NCBI RefSeq assembly: GCF_040436345.1
Contig: NC_133218.1
Coordinates: 28,540,710 to 28,604,709 of the forward strand
From: Pagrus major
Lineage: Eukaryota; Chordata; Actinopteri; Spariformes; Sparidae
DNA length: 64,000 nucleotides
Direction: 5' to 3'
Shown here one piece after another: positions 41,201-64,000 of the stretch. Under the pieces are notes generated by a model. The model had not been told where the DNA came from, ran no database searches, and worked only from the letters and a program-made list of their open reading frames with translations. The number at the start of each line of letters is the position of its first letter. The stretch's first letter is position 1. Position numbers and translations under genes: made by a program.

Positions 41201-44200
41201 TGGGTGCATGCATTGTCTGACCCTGTATGGACAATTGGATAATACCTTTTAATGGTGAAACAGACATGTCAGGTGTTGTGGTATTGTGACAAACCTGAAA
41301 GATGACCAAAAAGCAGAAGCCTCTGTGCAACACTTTCCTAACTGTGGATTCGGTTTGCATGACTGACAAGACACACACAAACGTTGGCACAGCGATCTCT
41401 CTGGGTCTGTTTTTTTCCCCCGGTCATGTGAGTAGTGTATTTGAGTTTTGCTCTTGTGAGCTTGTGTAGTCTGTCCTCTTTTAAGTTTCCAAATCTATCA
41501 AAATCTATTTAATTTTGTCTTCCTGATTGTCCACACGATTTTTTGGGAGGACTTTTTCCTTATCAGAATCAAGGGTCTGAGAATAGAGGGCCTCAAGTCA
41601 CTTGAGGCAAATTTGTCATTTTTTGATATTGGGCTATAAACATTTAATTGACTTGACACACACTTACCACTCCGAAGAAGCCAGCTCGTAGTGCAGCCTC
41701 CGTCCTGGCCAGACTGAAGACCTGGTCTGTCTTCTCCGTGTACGTGTTGACCTCTGACAGCTCTTTACCAAAAGCTCTCACTGTCCGCATGTTGCTGATA
41801 CGCTCCTCTGCCAACTACACACACACACAAACAGTTTAATAAGGACTCAAAAATCAGATTATCAACATTGTAAATTCATCCTGCAAATTTAATTAGACTA
41901 CCACAGGCAGTGCAGTATTCACATCAGGTATACACACAGCTAAGGGACAGACAAACAGTGTGGCTTTACTAACCACTAATAAGAGTCAGTATAAAGGAAG
42001 TTCAGTCTAAAGCATCACTGAAACTGTATAAAAAGGCAAAAACAACCAGTTTACTGGCACAAGAGTTTTGAAATCACATTTTGCCACAACTTCCTTGTTT
42101 ACAACTACCACATCCTCAATGATTTGTTTTTATTAATCCCTGCACTTGATTATAAAGCCTAGTTAATACTTCTAAACTAATTATTTGATATGTGTGTATT
42201 TGTGCACTGTACCTGTGTGGCTTGTGCAAGTGCGTCCTGTGTGCGTTTGGAGATGGAGCGAAGGTATCTGCCATAGAAGATAGCAAGACCGGCCAGAGGA
42301 GGAACAATCAGTAAAACAAAGCCGGCGAGACTGGGGGACACGTAGAACTAGAGGAGGAGAGAGAAAAGACAGTAGGTAATGGAAATAGAGAGGGAGATGA
42401 GAGAGATTTCACATCTATTGGCCCTAATCAGTTATTACAGTGATTTTTTCTGTTCATTTCCTTAAAGGTTTATTACACCAGGAAACAATTTTACTTCCCT
42501 GAAAGGAGGTCATCAGACATGGAACCAGAAAAAATCCAGTTATGCAAAGGAAGTGCAAGCATGAGTTAACAGACCTGTTTCTCAACAAATATCTAATCAA
42601 TGAATGCCACGAAAGTGGAGACTGGTGACAGAATATAGTCAGATGAGAGTCATTACAATTAAAAGCTAAACCACCTGCTGGCCAAAACTGTTTACAGGTG
42701 AACTCCACATGCACACACAAAATGCTTTGTTCATCCAGTACCTGCCAAAGATTGGTCAGGGTGTGGCAGTCATTCAAAGAAATCTATCCATTTCCTTGTT
42801 ATTGTTACCCTGTTTCCCAACAACACTAGTTTACCAGCAGTAATGTGTAGGGAAACTCTCAGCTGACATAACAACAGCATAGCATGAAAATACGCAGACA
42901 AAAGACGTCACGCCTACTTCCTTGTACTGTCCAACTAGACATTCACACATCTACTCTACTGTTAAATGAGTGTTTTTTAAAAAACTCGGACTGTTGGTTA
43001 GCTCAAAACTACAGCCTGACCAATATAATCACAGATATATCATCAGTATCGAGTACATGCTGTCTGATATGCGCCTATACGAAAAATGAAGTTTGTTATT
43101 AAACTGTAAAAAAGCCTGCCTGCGTTAAATATCTTTGTCACAAGTGTTTGAGAACCACATTTTTTTAGGGGTAATCGCAAAAACGTGAGTAGATATCCGA
43201 ATTATTGGAATTATTTACTCCCTAATATTCGTATCGGCCCCAAAAATCGAGTATTGGTCAGGCTCTACACAAAACAATAGACATACTATGGGAGAAATAA
43301 GGATTTCTGTGGCTTCTGCCCTTAGTTTTCAATAATTATCTTAAATCTGGAAGTATTTAAAAAACATCAGTAGTACAATACATTTATTCCACACAATAAA
43401 TGTATCATAAAGAATGCCAGTTAATTAATTCTTCATTCAAATCTGTCGTGACTGTACGCAGCGGACCACTCTGAGGGTCGTACTCACCATCATGCTGACA
43501 CCAGCAGCTGCCTGGGCGACAGCTCTCAGCCCGTCAGACAGGTTGTCGGTGATGGAGTGGCCGACCATGGCCGTGTCAGCAGAGAGGCGGTTGATTAGCT
43601 CGCCGGTCCTGCTCCTGTCGAAAAAAGCCACTTCCTGTGTGAGGATGGAGGAAAAGAGGGAGGCACGGAGATTGCGAACAATCTTTTGGCCTGAAGAGAG
43701 AAGAGGAAGGACATAAACAAAGGTTGATAATTGCACACATTTCATGACATTTTTGAGAACTTTATTTCAGGTTCCGCTTTCTGAATGGTATCTGTCATTA
43801 TTTTGGCATATTGTAGAGTAAATGATTAATCAGCTGGTTAAAAGAAGCTAGACTCTGTCCAATGTTCAGAAATACACCTACCTACATCACTAATTAGTAT
43901 CTTGCGTGTTTAATCCGTACACAATATTATCGTAAGGTTGTCAGGACGTCAATGCCACTGGCTGCTAGGCACCAAGAAATCATTATTACAGCATGTCTGC
44001 TTGTGTATGGATTAAACAAACATGATATGTCATGTTAATTACGTAGTGACCTTTAGAGGTGCTGGTAGGTGAATCTGTGAACTTTGTCCTGCTTCCAGTA
44101 TGTATGCCAAGCTAAACTTACCATCTGCTGACTCTAGCTTCATATTTAATGCTTAATTATCTTGATTGATCTTTTCATCTTACTTTCAAAGTATTCTTTA

Positions 44201-46366
44201 ATAATACTGTTAAATACTGTAAATAGTATTGATAAATATGACACTGAAAGTTATTGTTTCCTCCTGTTTTTCTGATCATTAAACTGATTTTTTTTTGTTT
44301 GTTTATTAATCTCACCTGTGGTCTCTATGAGGTAGACTCTGGCAGCGTTGGCAGCCCCACCGACCATGAAGACTCCAGTCAGCATGATACATAACGATGT
44401 CAGGGAGGCTACCATTGTCTCTGTTTCTGTTCCGGTGGAGTAAATGGTGTCAATCACTTTACCCAGGAAGAATGGAGCTGACATAGTTACTGCACTGGAG
44501 ACAGTCAAGAAGCCCAGAGCAGCTGGTGTGGATAAAGGAGAAGACAGAAAAACAGAGAAAGTTCAGGATAAAAGCAAAAGAAACACTTTAAAACACATGG
44601 TAGTAGAAAGCAAAATACAGGGCTACAATTTATAAAAGGAAGTCTCAATTTCCAAGTTGGAAGGGATTATCCAGCTCTTTGACAGAGCTCTCCAAATGAA
44701 CATTATAAACAGCTGAGCTGCAGCACGTGCCAGGTAATCAAAACAATTTGACTTATGTAGAAGTTTGTAATCTGGGAGAACCTGTCTCCAATCAAGGTTA
44801 GAGCAGGTCACAATGCAGCTCACAGCCAGTGAAAAAACATAGAAGAAGGAGGCTTGGAAACACTACAATGTCCACATGTGGTACAGTACAGTGAGGTGGA
44901 CTGTTGTGACTGGTTGAGAAAAACTGACAGAAAATGGCTGTGTGCATCCAAGTGTCAAAATCACAAAGTCCATGCTCACATACGGCTGTGGTTTCAACTT
45001 GCTTAAAAAACAGGAAACGACTACTTTGGTAAAATACATGAGCAACTAGAAGCAGGAATACGATTCATGAGTTATCTTCTTCCTATACGGATTAAAAATC
45101 TATCTCCTGTGTGCTAATGCAAAATAATGCTGATCGTTTCCGCTCTAATTGTGCTGTAGGAGTGGTGGCAGGGAGCAATTTCTGTTTTTTCAAGTGCTGT
45201 ATCGTAGGCAACTGGACTTGTTTCAGTTTCTTGAAGAGGTTTCACCTCTCATCCAAGAGGCTCCTTCAGTTCTAACTAACTGGAGGAGTTGGCAGGATTT
45301 TAAACTCTGTGTGGGTGGGTGCTTACAGAGTCGTTAAGGACGTGTGAGCTCTGAGTTTCAGAGTCGTTAGGGCCACTTGTGGCTCATTGTTCAAAGATTT
45401 GCCATGACCTGGATAACTGAGAACCTTCATCAACATTTCTGTTTTTTCCTCCGCATCCATACCTGGTGGTTGTGATTTTGGTGACCACAGCACTATTGTT
45501 TATATGTAGTTATTTGATCATGACTAAAAGGGCTACGTCTATGCACTGGGTCTTACGCTTGTTTGTGTCTTTCAGTTTTGTGTTGTTATCTAGATCATAA
45601 TTCTCTATGAAGATCTATGAAGCTGTGGTGGTAATATTCTCACTGTGGTGGTCCACCGCTCCTGAATAAATACATGTAGAGGAAACACTGATGCTGCAGA
45701 AAGGCAGCCATGTGCACATCCTATTCTCCATCTTGGTGCATGATGAAACAGTAAGTGAAAGTACAAAAAAAGGAGAGTACTGACGCACTAAGTTAAAGCT
45801 CCACAAACTTAAAATCAAATTTAAACCCTTGTTTCAGTCCATTGAAGTCCTGAGAGCTTTAACCCAGTGTCAGACTGTATAATCATTAAAATGAAAGCCT
45901 CTAAAGTAAAATAACACAGTCTACCTGCCAGGCTCCATCTCTCCGGGCGGGCAAGTTGCAAGATCCTCCTGACATCCTCCAGGGGGACCGTGGTCGGTGT
46001 CTGGCCTCCCTCCGCGTCCTTCTGGGTCTTCACCGATTCGGCCGGTGTCGGCGTGGAGGCGGCTGAAGAGCTGGCAAAGGCAACAGGTGTGTGTGCGAGT
46101 GTCCGCGCTCGGCCTGTCGGCGAGTGTGGACAGAGTATAGACAGACCCCTGAGCGGCAGGACAGACACGGCGGCTCCGGGTGAGGAGAGAGGGAAGCCGG
46201 GAGTCGGCTGGACGGATGGTTTGACCCCGGTTGACTGCTTCTTCCTCCGGAGGGCAGCCGAGAGGGTCAGCCGGTGCTCCAGCCACAACATCCGCGGTTG
46301 TGTTAGCTTGAGTTTGGACAAATGCACTCCGTGAGTGCACCTTGACATGCGAATTAAAAGCCTCAT
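38268..46366 (-). CDS. abcb10: ABCB10, mitochondrial inner-membrane ABC half-transporter
   Basis: ABCB10 is an inner-membrane homodimer linked to haem synthesis and oxidative-stress protection in erythroid cells. Fourteen coding exons (minus): 46366-45925, 44522-44316, 43690-43488, 42347-42213, 41814-41668, 40525-40390, 40256-40161, 39954-39745, 39634-39555, 39414-39234, 39126-39083, 38842-38808, 38651-38593, 38461-38268; all GT-AG and in phase, about 722 residues (human about 738). The N-terminal 50 residues are rich in Arg/Lys/Ser without acidic residues, a mitochondrial presequence. The membrane domain follows ([49 protein letters not shown]). In the nucleotide domain Walker A GPSGSGKS is at 504-511, signature LSGGQ at 611-615, Walker B ILLLDE at 631-636 and the switch His at 667. 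All catalytic residues are present. Two exons are only 44 and 35 bp. Confidence 0.95.
43013..43264. mobile_element. Short inverted-repeat transposon in abcb10 intron 3
   Basis: AGCCTGACCAATA (43013-43025) and TATTGGTCAGGCT (43252-43264) are perfect 13-bp inverted termini. Inner parts (for example 'gatatatcatcagtatcg' and 'atattcgtatcggcccc') are also partly complementary. At 252 bp with no frame, it is a MITE of the common fish 'gagcctgaccgatat' type. Confidence 0.75.
43848..44155. repeat. Palindromic dispersed repeat in abcb10 intron 2
   Basis: The left half carries 'ctagactctgtccaatgttc', 'acctacctacatcactaatt' and 'gtttaatccgtaca'. The right half carries their rough inverses 'tgtatggattaaac', 'gtgacctttagaggtgctgg' and 'aactttgtcctgcttccag'. 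I recognise this as a widespread teleost repeat with long inverted arms. It is decayed and carries no gene. Confidence 0.55.
45185..45460. repeat. Dispersed repeat in abcb10 intron 1
   Basis: The words 'ggcaactggacttgtttcag', 'tttcacctctcatccaagag' and 'ctggataactgagaacct' mark a family very frequent in fish genomes. Class not determined from this fragment. Confidence 0.45.
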
Positions 46367-61918
<15,552 letters not shown>

Positions 61919-61984
61919 CCTGCAACAACAAGCATCGTCAACCTTTGGTGCCGTTTTCAATTTAATATTGTTAGAACAAATTTA

Positions 61985-61990
61985 AATAAA
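61985..61990 (+). terminator. urb2: Poly(A) signal of urb2
   Basis: AATAAA 67 bp after the urb2 TGA, giving a very short 3'UTR. Confidence 0.7.
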
Positions 61991-61999
61991 TGGAAATAC

Positions 62000-64000
62000 T
62001 GTGTTTATATGTTATTTCTGCTTTTGAATGGGAAATCAGATATTACAGCTTGTGGATATCATATTATGGATTCAGGGTGTAAACAGTTATCACTAACAAA
62101 GCTCTCCATAGATTTTTATGTCTCCTTGGAGACAGTCTTTTGTTAAAAATAACACAATTGGATGGTTTCTGTATTGCTTTGAATTTGGTACCTAAACGCA
62201 GCACAATAATCAATATACAGACACAATGATATTTAAATAGATCAAGCTGAAAACAGTTAAAAGGAGACAGGCCTGTGGTGTATTGTAAACAGACCTACAG
62301 GCATTAAAAGCACAATTGCACCACCTGATAAACAGTAACTGGTTAATATTTGTTTTCTGCACACACAAGGCTATCTACAAGTGGATGAGTTTGGTTACAC
62401 CCTTTCCCATAAACATACAGCACATGACTCACAGGAGAAACAGCAGGAGGTACTGCGACTCCTCCTGGGAGGAGCTCTAGACTGTGATGGAGTCAGTACA
62501 GGAAATGAGTTTGAAGTGTTTCCTCATCAGAATGACCTCTGACTGCAATTGTGATGAGTGATGTGTAAAATGTTGTTTGTTTTCCAGTTTAATGAAACTT
62601 GTTTTCATCAGATATGATTATTAATTAATTGAACTGCTGAAGAAAGTCTGGATGTTTACGTGTGAATTATGCTGTATCTTTTCTATATTGCTGTTTTTCA
62701 CCAAAACCTAATGATTTAACACAAGATACATTCAAATACAATGTTGTCTCAAGCCTGTTTTGTTGCGTCCTTTTGTGCACAGTAAATTTTGGGGGGGTTT
62801 TTTTGTGTTCAAAGCCGTGGGCGTTGCAGGTACGTTGTATGAATCTGTCGGGCTGCCAGGCCTGCTGTAAAACCCCCAGAGTGGTGTTGTTTTGCTGAAG
62901 TATTTCTAGTACAGAGGCTGAAAAAAACAGATTAATGGACTTGGCTTTATTAGGCACCAAGCAGGGACACCAATTAATTATAGAATAATGCAGTCATAGT
63001 GCTGTTACTGTAAAATAAAAAGAGGAAATGATAAATTAGATTTAATGACCCTCACAGACTTTTTTTTTGGGCCGTTTATTAACCTCCATAAGAAAAGAGA
63101 CACTAAGAGAGATGCTACTGTTTCTGTTACCACGACTCTCATTTGAAGACATTGATTTCAAGGGAAACTCATTTCTGTGGGTGTCCTGTGCTCTTTAGGT
63201 TGAGTACAGCTATTAAAAGAGAATATTTGTCTAATTAGCAGACAGCTCTCCTCTTCATTAATGAAGGTGTGTCAAACCTTTACCGCAAATGTTTAACTGT
63301 GCGACGCCCCCAGTAGAAACGCTGTCTCCTCCAATCCTTTATGTTTAGATGAATTGAAGGCTACTTGTTTCATTTTACTTTGAATGGATCAACTGAGCTG
63401 TTGATGGAAAGGCAGGCAGTATAAGTGACAGCTTGTGGTTTTCATGATTTCATTTACATTACTTATATTAAAATATTTGGGGGACCTCTACTACATTCAG
63501 TCTAATCAGTGGATGTAGCTGTCAGACAAATATGGTGGAAAATATTAAAATGAATAAAACAGACTCGCCAGTGTCCCTGCACTGATCATGTATACCCTCT
63601 CTTTTTCCTCTAACACAGCGTTTAATCTGAGACTGGCTAAAACTGTCTTCTCACATGTGACAGTGTTTTACCTGGAGGTTTTTATGTAAATGCTTTGAAA
63701 TGGAAAAATGTTAATTTTACAAAACAAGACTATCAAAGCAAAACTCAGGAGAATGGAAAAATTGTTTATAAAACCATGGTCCCTCAAAGAGTCTTTTGCC
63801 TCAGTAAAAGCTTCACAAATGAGGCATTTAGTGAACAGATCAGACACGAAATGGCAGTTCTCAGAAGTGTTGGACACTTTTGTTTTGTTCCGACTCATCT
63901 GTCCCCTGTTTGTTCTAGAAAAACTATAGGAGGGAGGTGTGAAGACTCAGCAGGACAGGATTTTTGTTGGTTTCCCTCACAATTATTTTGACCCAAAGTA
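62000..64000. other. Intergenic sequence downstream of urb2
   Basis: I see no exon with conserved coding character and no recognised repeat. The open frames (for example at 62662-62898 and 63695-63991) look random. By human synteny the next gene would be galnt2, but no part of it is recognisable here. Confidence 0.5.

Noticed and set aside
45990-46334. Plus-strand frame of 114 residues opposite abcb10 exon 1
   Set aside because: Shadow of the Arg/Ser-rich presequence exon on the other strand.
63668-63991. Frames on both strands at the right edge
   Set aside because: They overlap each other, have random composition and resemble no known exon; galnt2 was considered and not supported.

Overview
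The window looks like a teleost fish chromosome segment. Compact vertebrate genes have GT-AG introns, long (CA)n microsatellites are present, and there are many short dispersed repeats of kinds common in ray-finned fish, including TTAA-flanked miniature transposons and an L2-type LINE tail. There are no bacterial-style operons, no CRISPR array and no tRNA or rRNA gene that I could see.

Six protein genes can be rebuilt exon by exon. In order they are phf10 (minus, 3680-13411), rab4a (plus, 13891-17170), ccsap (minus, 21690-23213), acta1 (minus, 25785-28441, with a separate 5' non-coding exon near 29294-29357), abcb10 (minus, 38268-46366) and urb2 (plus, 47984-61918). The spliced frames join cleanly and give proteins of about 492, 213, 290, 377, 722 and 1670 residues. 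The last two exons of an unidentified plus-strand gene lie at 462-896.

Layout: phf10 and rab4a are head to head across about 480 bp, so they probably share a promoter. rab4a and ccsap are tail to tail, with candidate poly(A) signals about 180 bp apart near 19.55-19.73 kb. acta1 follows ccsap on the same strand. Its promoter (29384-29681) has a TATA box, two perfect CArG boxes and one near-CArG. A stretch of about 6 kb with repeats and no recognised gene (29.7-35.6 kb) separates it from abcb10. abcb10 and urb2 are head to head, with 1.6 kb between start codons.

The genes are not one pathway. phf10 is a chromatin remodeller subunit, rab4a an endosome recycling GTPase, ccsap a centriole and cilium protein, acta1 the skeletal muscle thin-filament actin, abcb10 a mitochondrial inner-membrane ABC half-transporter, and urb2 a nucleolar ribosome-assembly factor. 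What unites them is synteny: from memory, rab4a-ccsap-acta1-abcb10-urb2 follows the human 1q42.13 order, while phf10 maps to human 6q27. The most unusual items that gene models do not explain are a nearly perfect 92-nt hairpin in a phf10 intron, a long inverted-repeat element inside the probable phf10 3'UTR, a perfect 16-bp hairpin downstream of abcb10, and a perfect homeodomain-like palindrome between ccsap and acta1. I found no convincing new multi-gene system.
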